8,982 nucleotides of DNA from CAZDUS01 sp044344495 (GTDB lineage: Bacteria > Verrucomicrobiota > Kiritimatiellia > CAIKKV01 > CAITUY01): positions 1 through 8,982 of the forward strand of contig JBIJCW010000084.1 of assembly GCA_044344495.1 (NCBI GenBank). Direction: 5' to 3'. The position numbers were made by a program, and so were the translations under genes. A model generated the notes under the pieces. The model was not told the DNA's origin, searched no databases, and saw only the letters and a program-made list of their open reading frames with translations. Shown here piece by piece: positions 1-6,015 of this stretch (position 1 is its first letter; every line of letters begins with the position of its first letter).

Positions 1-1475
1 TCGCCAAACTGCCAACCCGCGCTGTGTTCCAATATGGCGTCATCCCCTACGCTGTTGAAAATGGCGCCCTGATGGTTGCCACCAACGACCCGCTCGATGC
101 CAGCCTCGTGGATGCCCTACGCCTCGCATCCAACATGCGGGTCAAACTGGCCCTCGCCATGCAGAACGAAATCGCCGCCGCCATCAAGAAGTTCTACGGC
201 GTCGGCGCCGATACCGTGGAAAGACTGATGCAGGACGGCGAACGCATCGAAGTCGCCCCCGAGGAAACCCTCCTCAAAACCGACCTGGGCGAACTGGACC
301 AGGAAGCCTCCATCGTCCGTTTCGTGAACCAGATCATCTGGGAAGCCTACCAGGAGCGTTCCACGGATATCCACCTGGAGCCCATGGAAAACCAACTCCG
401 AATCCGCTATCGCGTTGACGGTGTCCTTCACCAAACCCCTCTCCCTCCCCAACTAACCCGCTTCCAGGCCGCCATCCTTTCGCGCATCAAGGTCATGGCC
501 AACATGGATATCGCCGAGAAACGACTTCCCCAGGACGGCCGTATCGGCATGCGCATCCAAGGGGAGGATATCGACATCCGTGTCTCCACCATGCCCACCG
601 TCTATGGCGAGAGCGTCAGCCTCCGCCTGCTTATGCGGGGCAAGGAATTCATCGGCTTCCAACAACTCGGTATGCGCGCCCACGACGAACGCATCATGCG
701 CAAACTGATCGAACGCCCGAACGGCATCATCCTCGTCACCGGCCCCACCGGGTCCGGCAAATCCACATCCCTCTATGCCTACCTGCACGAAATCAACACC
801 ATCGACCAGCGCATCATCACCGTCGAGGACCCTATCGAATACGAAATGGCTGGCATCAACCAGATCAGTGTCAAATCGGAAATCGGACTCACCTTCGCCA
901 CCGCCCTGCGCCATATCCTCCGCCAGGACCCCGACATCATCATGATCGGCGAAATCCGCGACTTTGAAACCGCCGAAATCGCCATCCGCGCCTCACTGAC
1001 CGGTCACCTCGTCTTCAGCACCTTGCACACCAACGACGCCGCCGGCGCCGTCACCCGCCTCCTCGATATGGGGGTTGAACCCTTCCTGGTCGCCTCCTCC
1101 CTCGAGGCGGTGGTGGCCCAGCGCCTGATCCGACGGCTTTGCCCCTTCTGCAAGCGCCCCTCCAAGCCCGACATGACCTTCCTGAAAAGCATCGGCTTCC
1201 CCATCGAACGACTGGAAAGCAACCCCATCCTAGAGGCCGCCGGTTGCGAGAAATGCCGGACGACCGGCTTCAAGGGCCGCACCGGCCTTTATGAAGTCCT
1301 GCAGGTCACCGAGGAAATCGAACCCCTGATCCTTCAACGATCCTCCTCCCACGCCATCAAACAGAAAGCCACCGAACAGGGCATGCAAACCCTGCGCGAG
1401 GATGGATGGATGAAGGTCCTCGAAGGTCAGACGACCATCGAGGAAGTCCTGCGCGTTTCGGAGGAATCAGATTGA
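1..1475 (+). CDS. gspE: GspE, type II secretion system ATPase (5' partial)
   Basis: Cytoplasmic hexameric ATPase of the GspE/PilB family that powers pseudopilus assembly through GspF and GspL. The frame is open from the window edge (first whole codon at 3), and the residues before the GTG at 24 (AKLPTRAV) continue the N1E domain, so the true start lies upstream. Visible in order: the end of the N1E domain (to about 200), the N2E domain (about 310-460), Walker A GPTGSGKS at 741-764, the Asp box ITVEDPIEYE just after 810, Walker B DPDIIMIGEIRD at 927-962, the His box STLHTND near 1015-1038, and a zinc-binding tetracysteine (CPFC at 1140-1151, CEKC at 1245-1256). All catalytic motifs are intact. 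The gene ends at TGA 1473-1475, overlapping the gspF start. PilB is the alternative, but the gspF-to-gspD context supports GspE. Confidence 0.96.
   Translation, partial: AKLPTRAVFQYGVIPYAVENGALMVATNDPLDASLVDALRLASNMRVKLALAMQNEIAAAIKKFYGVGADTVERLMQDGERIEVAPEETLLKTDLGELDQEASIVRFVNQIIWEAYQERSTDIHLEPMENQLRIRYRVDGVLHQTPLPPQLTRFQAAILSRIKVMANMDIAEKRLPQDGRIGMRIQGEDIDIRVSTMPTVYGESVSLRLLMRGKEFIGFQQLGMRAHDERIMRKLIERPNGIILVTGPTGSGKSTSLYAYLHEINTIDQRIITVEDPIEYEMAGINQISVKSEIGLTFATALRHILRQDPDIIMIGEIRDFETAEIAIRASLTGHLVFSTLHTNDAAGAVTRLLDMGVEPFLVASSLEAVVAQRLIRRLCPFCKRPSKPDMTFLKSIGFPIERLESNPILEAAGCEKCRTTGFKGRTGLYEVLQVTEEIEPLILQRSSSHAIKQKATEQGMQTLREDGWMKVLEGQTTIEEVLRVSEESD
1460..1465 (+). promoter_or_regulatory. 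Ribosome binding site of gspF
   Basis: GGAGGA lies inside the end of gspE, 6 nt before the TTG at 1472. It decides the unusual TTG start: translation from there gives the family-typical N-terminus (M)IFTYKAKDKAG. The upstream in-frame ATG at 1406 would add 22 residues that belong to the gspE coding region read in another frame. Confidence 0.75.
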
Positions 1476-2707
1476 TCTTCACCTATAAAGCCAAGGACAA
1501 GGCCGGCCAAACTGTAACCGGCACCCTCGAGGCCAATGACCGGCTTTCCGCGTTGAAACAAATTGAGAAACTCGGCTGCACCCCGGTCTCCATTGCCGCC
1601 TCCGAGTCCGCCTCCTCCGCCAAAACCGCTCCCCGCGGACAGTTTAAACTGACCTTCCAGCGCCAACCACGCATGGGAACCGGCGAAATCCTTAACTTCT
1701 CGACGGAACTGAGCGACCTGCTGGCCTCCGGCATGACCCTCGGTCATGCCCTCACTACGTTAAGCAAGCGCCGCACCGGCGCCGCAGGCGACGACATTAT
1801 CCGCGACCTCCGTGATCAGATCGTCCAGGGAACCAACCTTTCCGATGCCATGGCCCGGCACCCCAGGAGTTTTCCAGCCCTCTATGTCAGTATGGTCCGC
1901 GTCGGCGAAGCCAGCGGCGCACTCTCGGAAGTCATGCTCCGCCTCGTGGAACACTACGAACGCGTCCAAGACCTCAAGGAAAAGGTCGTCATGGCCCTCG
2001 TCTACCCCATCATCGTTCTGGTCATGGGGTTTGCCACCATGATTTTCTGCATGGTGTATGTGATCCCAAAATTCTCGTCTATTTTCGAGGAACTCGGCAG
2101 CACCTTGCCGCTACCCACCCGCATGTTGATCGGCATGAGTAAATTCATGCTTCACTATGGATGGCTGGCCCTTGGCATCCTCGTCGCCGCCGGCTTCCTG
2201 CTGCGCCGCTATCTGCAAACACCGGAAGGCAGGAAACGATGGCACCGCTTCCAGCTTAAAGCCCCCTTCATCCGCAGTATCGTCGCCTCCAGCACCTATG
2301 CCAACTTCGCGCGTACCCTCAGCACACTGTTGACCAACGGAGTCCCAGCCTTGCAGGCCCTGGGCATTGTCGAACAGACCGTAGGCAACGTCATCATCGC
2401 CGCCGAAATTCGCAACGCCCGCGACCGCGTCACCGACGGCACCACCATCTCCGGCCCACTCGCCGCCGGCCGCGTCTTCCCGCCTCTCATGACCGATATG
2501 CTGGCCATCGGCGAACAAACCGGCGACATGCCTAGCGCCCTCAAGCATATCGCCCACCGCTACGAAACCGAACTGAACCGCAGCGTGAAAGTCTTCACCA
2601 CGGCTCTGGAACCAATCCTGATCGTACTCGTCGCCGTTTTAGTCGGATTTATCGCCGTCAGCATCGTCATGGCCGTCTTCAATGTCACCAACGGCCTCGG
2701 CGTATAA
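1472..2707 (+). CDS. gspF: GspF, T2SS inner-membrane platform protein
   Basis: Polytopic inner-membrane protein of the GspF/PilC family (411 aa, usual length about 400) that couples the GspE ATPase to pseudopilin assembly. The TTG start overlaps the gspE stop (TTGA) and is supported by GGAGGA upstream. The N-terminus IFTYKAKDKAGQTVTG is family-typical. Two T2SSF repeats are visible: repeat 1 at about residues 72-197 (ELSDLLASGMTL) and repeat 2 at about 276-400 (YANFARTLSTLLTNGVPALQ), each with a GE(A/Q)(S/T)G motif (VGEASG, IGEQTG). Three membrane segments are predicted at about 174-198, 229-250 and 381-403, as in characterised homologues. The overlap implies translational coupling with gspE. 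PilC of a type IV pilus is the alternative; the neighbours argue for T2SS. Confidence 0.96.
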   Translation: MIFTYKAKDKAGQTVTGTLEANDRLSALKQIEKLGCTPVSIAASESASSAKTAPRGQFKLTFQRQPRMGTGEILNFSTELSDLLASGMTLGHALTTLSKRRTGAAGDDIIRDLRDQIVQGTNLSDAMARHPRSFPALYVSMVRVGEASGALSEVMLRLVEHYERVQDLKEKVVMALVYPIIVLVMGFATMIFCMVYVIPKFSSIFEELGSTLPLPTRMLIGMSKFMLHYGWLALGILVAAGFLLRRYLQTPEGRKRWHRFQLKAPFIRSIVASSTYANFARTLSTLLTNGVPALQALGIVEQTVGNVIIAAEIRNARDRVTDGTTISGPLAAGRVFPPLMTDMLAIGEQTGDMPSALKHIAHRYETELNRSVKVFTTALEPILIVLVAVLVGFIAVSIVMAVFNVTNGLGV

Positions 2708-2721
2708 CAACGGCCGAACCA

Positions 2722-2750
2722 TTGCATGGCTGGCGGCGCTGTGCTAGTAT
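2722..2750 (+). promoter_or_regulatory. Candidate extended -10 sigma70-type promoter for gspG
   Basis: A -35-like TTGCAT (2722-2727) is separated by 17 nt from TAGTAT (2745-2750), which matches TATAAT at four of six positions and is preceded by TG one base upstream (TGCTAGTAT), an extended -10. The -35 matches only three of six bases. The expected transcript start near 2757 leaves a leader of about 30 nt containing GGAGG. The position before the major pseudopilin, which is needed in excess over the other components, makes it plausible, but this is inference from motif and location only. Confidence 0.45.
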
Positions 2751-2772
2751 TCTTACGTGTTGGATAACTAAC

Positions 2773-2777
2773 GGAGG
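2773..2777 (+). promoter_or_regulatory. Ribosome binding site of gspG
   Basis: GGAGG lies 10 nt before the ATG at 2788 and sets that codon as the start. An upstream in-frame ATG at 2722 overlaps the candidate promoter and has no such site. Confidence 0.7.
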
Positions 2778-2787
2778 CTATAACCAC

Positions 2788-3210
2788 ATGAACCGGATCA
2801 CCGACGTACTCTTGCTGAAGTCTCAGTCCCATGACCGCCGCCAAGGTTTCACCCTCGTGGAAATCCTGCTGGTCGTCGCCATCCTTGGCATTCTGGCCGG
2901 CGTGGCTGTCGTCGGCCTCGGCAACCGGACCAAGACCGCCAACATCGCCGCCACCCGCACTAGCATCAAGGCCATCCAGACAGCCATTGATATCTACGAA
3001 GTCGATAACGGCGCCTACCCAGCCAACCTCCAGGCCCTCCTGACCAAAGGCTCGGAAAACAACTGGAATGGTCCCTATATCAAGGATGGACGCATGCCGC
3101 AGGACGCCTGGGGCACTGAGTTCGGCTACACCCTGAAAACCGATACTTACGAAATCAAGTCGGCAGGCCCCGACAAACAGATGGGTTCGGCTGATGATCT
3201 CTCCAACTGA
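2788..3210 (+). CDS. gspG: GspG, major pseudopilin
   Basis: Main subunit of the periplasmic pseudopilus (140 aa; family about 140-150). A 20-residue basic leader ending in RRQG is followed by the class III prepilin motif FTLVE (F21, E25 as Glu+5) and the hydrophobic helix of about residues 21-42. Prepilin peptidase should cut after G20 and methylate F21. The conserved GspG body is present: DNGAYP near residue 75, NGPYIKDGRMPQDAWGTEFGY near 94-114, and SAGPDKQMGSADDLSN at 125-140. The last stretch corresponds to the calcium-binding loop of GspG, with Asp129, Asp136 and Asp137 as likely ligands, though it is shorter than in proteobacterial homologues and ends almost at once. It has its own ribosome binding site and probably its own promoter. 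Its 3' end overlaps gspH by 17 nt. Confidence 0.96.
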   Translation: MNRITDVLLLKSQSHDRRQGFTLVEILLVVAILGILAGVAVVGLGNRTKTANIAATRTSIKAIQTAIDIYEVDNGAYPANLQALLTKGSENNWNGPYIKDGRMPQDAWGTEFGYTLKTDTYEIKSAGPDKQMGSADDLSN

Positions 3211-3787
3211 CGACGATTCCCGCACGCGCCCCTGTAAACGCGCCTTCACGTTGGTGGAGATCCTGATGGTCCTGGCGATCCTTGGCATCATCACTCTCAT
3301 CACCATGCCCTATCTCGTCAAGTCCATCCGCGGCAACCGCCTGCGCGTAGCCGCCAACACCTTAGTCAGCGCTGGCCGCTATGCCCGCAGCATGGCTATC
3401 CTCGGCAATCGGGAGATGGTGCTCTCGTTCGACATCCCCAAGGCTACCCTCCATATCTCCCCCCTGCACGCCTCTCCACCGCCCCAACCTGACGCCACAC
3501 TCCCGGAGACCACCTCCCCCGAAAACTCAACCCCAACGCCAGACTCCCCTCCCCCGCCCCGCAGCAGTCCTTCGTTTTCCATCACCCGCGAACTAGACGC
3601 CGTACGGATTGCTTCCGTAGAACTCGAACACCAGGACGACCGGAGTTCCGGCGACGCAACCGTACTTTACCGGAGCAATGGCCGCTGCATCCCTTATGAA
3701 GTCCTCTTGGTGGATGAATATGGTGCCGCCATGCGGATTTCCGTCGACGCCCTCTCCTCGGCGGAAGCCCATCGGGAGGACCGCTGA
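3194..3787 (+). CDS. gspH: GspH, minor pseudopilin with Pro-rich insertion
   Basis: Minor pseudopilin (197 aa) of the GspH/FimT type, expected at the pseudopilus tip with GspI, J and K. The leader has 17 residues ending in PCKRA, then FTLVE with Glu22 at +5, then a hydrophobic helix (about 18-40). The residue before the predicted cleavage site is Ala17 rather than the usual Gly. The mature domain contains the GspH/FimT-like segment RVAANTLVSAGRYARSMAIL (about 53-72), but is interrupted at about residues 93-127 by a Pro/Ser/Thr-rich stretch holding 13 prolines between 94 and 126; the beta-rich domain then resumes. The start is inferred: the ATG lies inside gspG with no clear ribosome binding site, implying coupling. 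Assignment as GspH rests on position, helix and domain outline. Confidence 0.88.
   Translation: MISPTDDDSRTRPCKRAFTLVEILMVLAILGIITLITMPYLVKSIRGNRLRVAANTLVSAGRYARSMAILGNREMVLSFDIPKATLHISPLHASPPPQPDATLPETTSPENSTPTPDSPPPPRSSPSFSITRELDAVRIASVELEHQDDRSSGDATVLYRSNGRCIPYEVLLVDEYGAAMRISVDALSSAEAHREDR
3470..3577 (+). repeat. Pro/Thr/Ser-rich low-complexity segment in gspH
   Basis: This stretch encodes residues 93-128 of GspH, with runs such as SPPPQP, PTPDS and PPPPRSS. It is C-rich DNA with no exact repeat unit. It looks like a disordered loop inserted between strands of the pseudopilin head domain. Confidence 0.7.
3774..3780 (+). promoter_or_regulatory. Ribosome binding site of gspI
   Basis: GGGAGGA at the end of gspH, 8 nt before the ATG at 3789, is one of the best ribosome binding sites in the window. 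It favours that ATG over the upstream in-frame ATG at 3678 and the internal ones at 3807 and 3822. Confidence 0.7.
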
Positions 3788-3788
3788 C

Positions 3789-4301
3789 ATGCCCTTTTCG
3801 CTCCGCATGCCCGCAGACCCCATGCCGCCGGCTACACCCCCCCCTCCCCACGCCGGCCTCACCCTCGTGGAGGTCCTGATGGCCCTGGCCATTCTGGGCA
3901 TATCCGCCGCCGTCCTCATGACAGCCACCTCCCGCTGCCTCGCCATCGTCGGTCTATCCAAGAACTACTACGAGGCTCGCCGTGTTCTCGAACTGGGCGA
4001 AATCGAATACCCCATCCTGGTCTACAAGGACACCGAAGCCGCCGCCACGGTAACCGCCGCCCCAGGGGCCAAGCCGGGCGCCTCATCAATCAACAGTTCC
4101 AACCCGGAAAAGGTCCTCAACCCAAACGTCGGTCCCATCGAATACCCCAAGGGATTCACCTTCACCCGCTCCTGTAAACGCTCCGAAACCCATGAGGACC
4201 TTCTTGAAGTTCAAACGCGCGTCACTTGGTCAATGCGCGGCAAAGACGCCTTCGAACAAGTAACCTCGTACCTCTATTTCACCAATGACATCAGCCTGTA
4301 A
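3789..4301 (+). CDS. gspI: GspI, minor pseudopilin
   Basis: Minor pseudopilin (170 aa; somewhat longer than the roughly 125-aa proteobacterial GspI) expected to nucleate the tip complex with GspJ and GspK. The 23-residue leader is unusually Pro-rich (PPATPPPPHAG) and ends in Gly23, followed by LTLVE, with Leu at +1 instead of the usual Phe/Met and Glu28 at +5. The helix LMALAILGISAAVLMTA follows. The remainder has the shape of a GspI head, with a low-complexity Ala/Ser/Asn segment near residues 90-115 and a final strand pair ending YLYFTNDISL. The start follows the gspH stop by one base and has a strong ribosome binding site. A C8 run lies within the leader codons. The 3' end overlaps gspJ by 17 nt. 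Confidence 0.9.
   Translation: MPFSLRMPADPMPPATPPPPHAGLTLVEVLMALAILGISAAVLMTATSRCLAIVGLSKNYYEARRVLELGEIEYPILVYKDTEAAATVTAAPGAKPGASSINSSNPEKVLNPNVGPIEYPKGFTFTRSCKRSETHEDLLEVQTRVTWSMRGKDAFEQVTSYLYFTNDISL
3837..3844 (+). repeat. C8 homopolymer in the gspI leader
   Basis: Eight consecutive C residues encode part of the PPPP of the GspI leader peptide. Loss of one C would bring TGA at 3877-3879 into frame, ending the protein within the pseudopilin helix. Whether the tract actually varies cannot be told from one sequence. Confidence 0.9.
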
Positions 4302-5001
4302 ACACCACTCCGGACATGCTGAATCCGCCGCTGGATTCACCCTTCTGGAACTCCTCGTAGCCATCGCCATATTCGCTCTGGTCAGCACAATCACGTTCGC
4401 CCTCCTCGCCGCCGTCAGCAAGGCCTGGGAACGCGGCACCGCCATGAGCGAAGACCTGCACGCTGGCGACTACGTCATTGATCAGGTTGTTGACGGCCTT
4501 CTGGCCACCCGCTACCGCGACAAGGCCGACGGCCTGCGCCTCGAGGACAATGGTAACGGCCCGGGCGCCATGGACTCCATCACATGGGTCAAGGAAGGTC
4601 CCGCCCTGGTCGGCGAGGACTCCCATCTGGCTAAAACCTACCACCACACCCGCTTCTTCGTAGGTAAAGACGCCAAAGGCAAGACCGGCGCCGCCTACAC
4701 CGCCTGGGGCGATGAATACCTCCAACCCGACGACTTCGACCCCGACGCGCTACCCCTCGAAATACTCTCGGACCGCGTCGTTGGATTTGATTGCCGGGTT
4801 GCCACCAACAACTTCGAGATGAATAAACTCGAGTGGCTCGAGACCTGGAACGAGGACATGGCTGGCGGCGACAACCAGTCCAACCACATCCCCCGTTTTA
4901 TCGAGATCACGTTGTACATGAAGCCGCTCAATCCAGACGACCCCCCGGTGGAAATGCGGCGCATGGTGGATATCCCCGTGGCCAATCTGGGAATGAAATG
5001 A
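4285..5001 (+). CDS. gspJ: GspJ, minor pseudopilin
   Basis: Minor pseudopilin (238 aa; proteobacterial GspJ about 190-240) of the tip complex with GspI and GspK. The 17-residue leader ends in SAAG, then FTLLE (F18, Glu22 at +5) and the hydrophobic helix LLVAIAIFALVSTITFALLA. The head domain contains GspJ-like features: a basic/acidic linker after the helix (KAWERGTAMSEDL), a region around LSDRVVGFDCRV and a C-terminal strand pair RFIEITLYMKPLNPDDPPVE ending in the VDIP segment. The ATG lies 17 nt inside gspI with no visible ribosome binding site, so translation is probably coupled. The leader Cys5 is not part of a lipobox. The gene ends in ATGA shared with gspK. Confidence 0.9.
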   Translation: MTSACKHHSGHAESAAGFTLLELLVAIAIFALVSTITFALLAAVSKAWERGTAMSEDLHAGDYVIDQVVDGLLATRYRDKADGLRLEDNGNGPGAMDSITWVKEGPALVGEDSHLAKTYHHTRFFVGKDAKGKTGAAYTAWGDEYLQPDDFDPDALPLEILSDRVVGFDCRVATNNFEMNKLEWLETWNEDMAGGDNQSNHIPRFIEITLYMKPLNPDDPPVEMRRMVDIPVANLGMK

Positions 5002-6011
5002 AACGCGAAGCCTCAGCCCTTATTATCGTCCTCTGGGTGATCGCCCTGCTATCAGTCCTGATTGGCGGATTCGCCTTCGACATGCACCTGGAATCGCGCA
5101 TCATCTCCTACCAGCGCAAGAAACTTAAAGCCATCTACCTGGCAAAAGCCGGCATCGAGCACACCAAGGCACTCCTTGCCCGCAGTTCCACTGTCCAGGG
5201 CGCCAAGGATGATGAAGAAATCAAGACCAAAGCCTGGTACAACGATGCCAAACGCCTCCGCCAGGGATACGCCGTCGTCGGCCTCACCGATTCTCTCGGC
5301 GCCGGCACCATCATACTGAGCATCGTCCCCGAGCCCGCCCTGCGCAATATCAACCAGCTCAAGGACGAGGACTGGGAACGCATCTTCAAGGTCGGCGGCA
5401 TCCCCGAGGACCGCTGGAGCGAACTGATCGACAGCTTTAATGACTGGCGTGACGGCGATGACGACGCCAATCTCGATGGCGCTGAAACCGACGATTATTA
5501 TTCCCGCCTGGACCCTCCCTACAAGGCCCACGGACGCAAAGGAAAAGAGGCGACGCTTGACACCGTTGACGAACTGCTCCTCATCAAGGGGTTCTCACGC
5601 GCCATCCTCTACGGGGGCCCCCTCGCCGACGACGACACCAACAGCGTCGCCATCCGCGGTATCGCCGACCTCCTGACGGCACTCAAGGAGTCCGGCCAAC
5701 AGGTCAACATCAATGCCGCCTCCAAACAGGTTCTGATGACCCTCCCCGGTGTCGATGAAACCATCGCGGAATCCATCATCGAAACGCGTGAAGGATTGAC
5801 AGCCGGCACGAAAATCGGTGAAGATTACTTTTTTAAGGACGTAAACGATTTGTTTGGCCGAGTTCCCGGACTAACCACCATGACACCGGAAGACCAGAAA
5901 TACTTGAGAACGCTTGTCGGCTCCGCCTCATCGGTATACCGGGTCACCTCGGTGGGCAACGTGAATGGTGTGGAATACAAGATTGTCTCCGTCATGGGGG
6001 CGCAGCGGTAA
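4998..6011 (+). CDS. gspK: GspK, pseudopilus tip protein
   Basis: Large minor pseudopilin (337 aa, typical for GspK) thought to cap the pseudopilus. The start ATG overlaps the gspJ stop (ATGA), giving a 5-residue leader MKREA and then SALIIVLWVIALLSVL. As usual for GspK there is no Glu+5. The predicted -1 residue is Ala5 rather than Gly. The SAM-like domain regions are recognisable: NINQL at residue 117, DWRDGDDDANLDGAETDDYY at 149-168 (the acidic GspK signature, near known calcium sites in homologues), then TLDTVDELLLIKGF, and a helix-hairpin-helix-like VNINAASKQVLMTLPGVDE from 236 in the second SAM-like domain. The C-terminal strand YRVTSVGNVNGVEYKIVSVM is also family-like. The in-frame extension upstream to 4833 lies wholly within gspJ and is not used. 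Confidence 0.95.
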   Translation: MKREASALIIVLWVIALLSVLIGGFAFDMHLESRIISYQRKKLKAIYLAKAGIEHTKALLARSSTVQGAKDDEEIKTKAWYNDAKRLRQGYAVVGLTDSLGAGTIILSIVPEPALRNINQLKDEDWERIFKVGGIPEDRWSELIDSFNDWRDGDDDANLDGAETDDYYSRLDPPYKAHGRKGKEATLDTVDELLLIKGFSRAILYGGPLADDDTNSVAIRGIADLLTALKESGQQVNINAASKQVLMTLPGVDETIAESIIETREGLTAGTKIGEDYFFKDVNDLFGRVPGLTTMTPEDQKYLRTLVGSASSVYRVTSVGNVNGVEYKIVSVMGAQR

Positions 6012-6015
6012 CCCT

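Larger units (their letters stand above)
2708..2787 (+). other. Intergenic spacer gspF-gspG
   Basis: This 80-bp spacer is the only substantial non-coding stretch in the window. It holds a candidate promoter and the gspG ribosome binding site. A short 5-bp hairpin (TCGGC at 2697-2701 with GCCGA at 2713-2717) spans the gspF stop, but it has no T-run after it and is too weak to call a terminator. Confidence 0.7.

Noticed and set aside
453..914. Long minus-strand open frames, for example 453-914, 2560-3306, 8099-8731 and 8515-8982
   Set aside because: All lie opposite genes with recognised products; their composition is that expected from the C-biased third positions on the plus strand, and none resembles a known protein.
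1406..1471. N-terminal extensions of gspF (1406), gspG (2722), gspI (3678), gspK (4833), gspL (5965) and gspM (7164)
   Set aside because: They run into the upstream gene or promoter in another frame and add residues unlike the families; the internal starts give canonical N-termini or leaders, mostly with stop/start overlaps or ribosome binding sites.
24..1475. GTG at 24 as the start of gspE
   Set aside because: The frame is open to the window edge and the residues before it fit the N1E domain; the gene is truncated by the window, not started there.
2697..2717. Hairpin TCGGC/GCCGA around the gspF stop as a terminator
   Set aside because: The stem is only 5 bp, the loop 11 nt, and no T-run follows.
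3231..4303. CCTGTAAAC repeated at 3231, 4171 and 4295
   Set aside because: Each copy is in-frame coding (PCKR, SCKR, ACKH), not palindromic, and not at equivalent places in the genes, so it is unlikely to be a regulatory site.
4828..4842. CTCGAG-TGG-CTCGAG palindromic direct repeat in gspJ
   Set aside because: Codes for LEWLE in frame with no second copy or regulatory context; chance is the simpler reading.
5613..5622. GGGGGCCCCC palindrome in gspK
   Set aside because: It encodes part of YGGPLAD in frame and is expected occasionally in G+C-rich coding DNA; no partner copies.
5796..5801. Perfect TTGACA inside gspK (another at 5557-5562)
   Set aside because: No acceptable -10 hexamer at 16-18 nt downstream of either; both are ordinary coding sequence.
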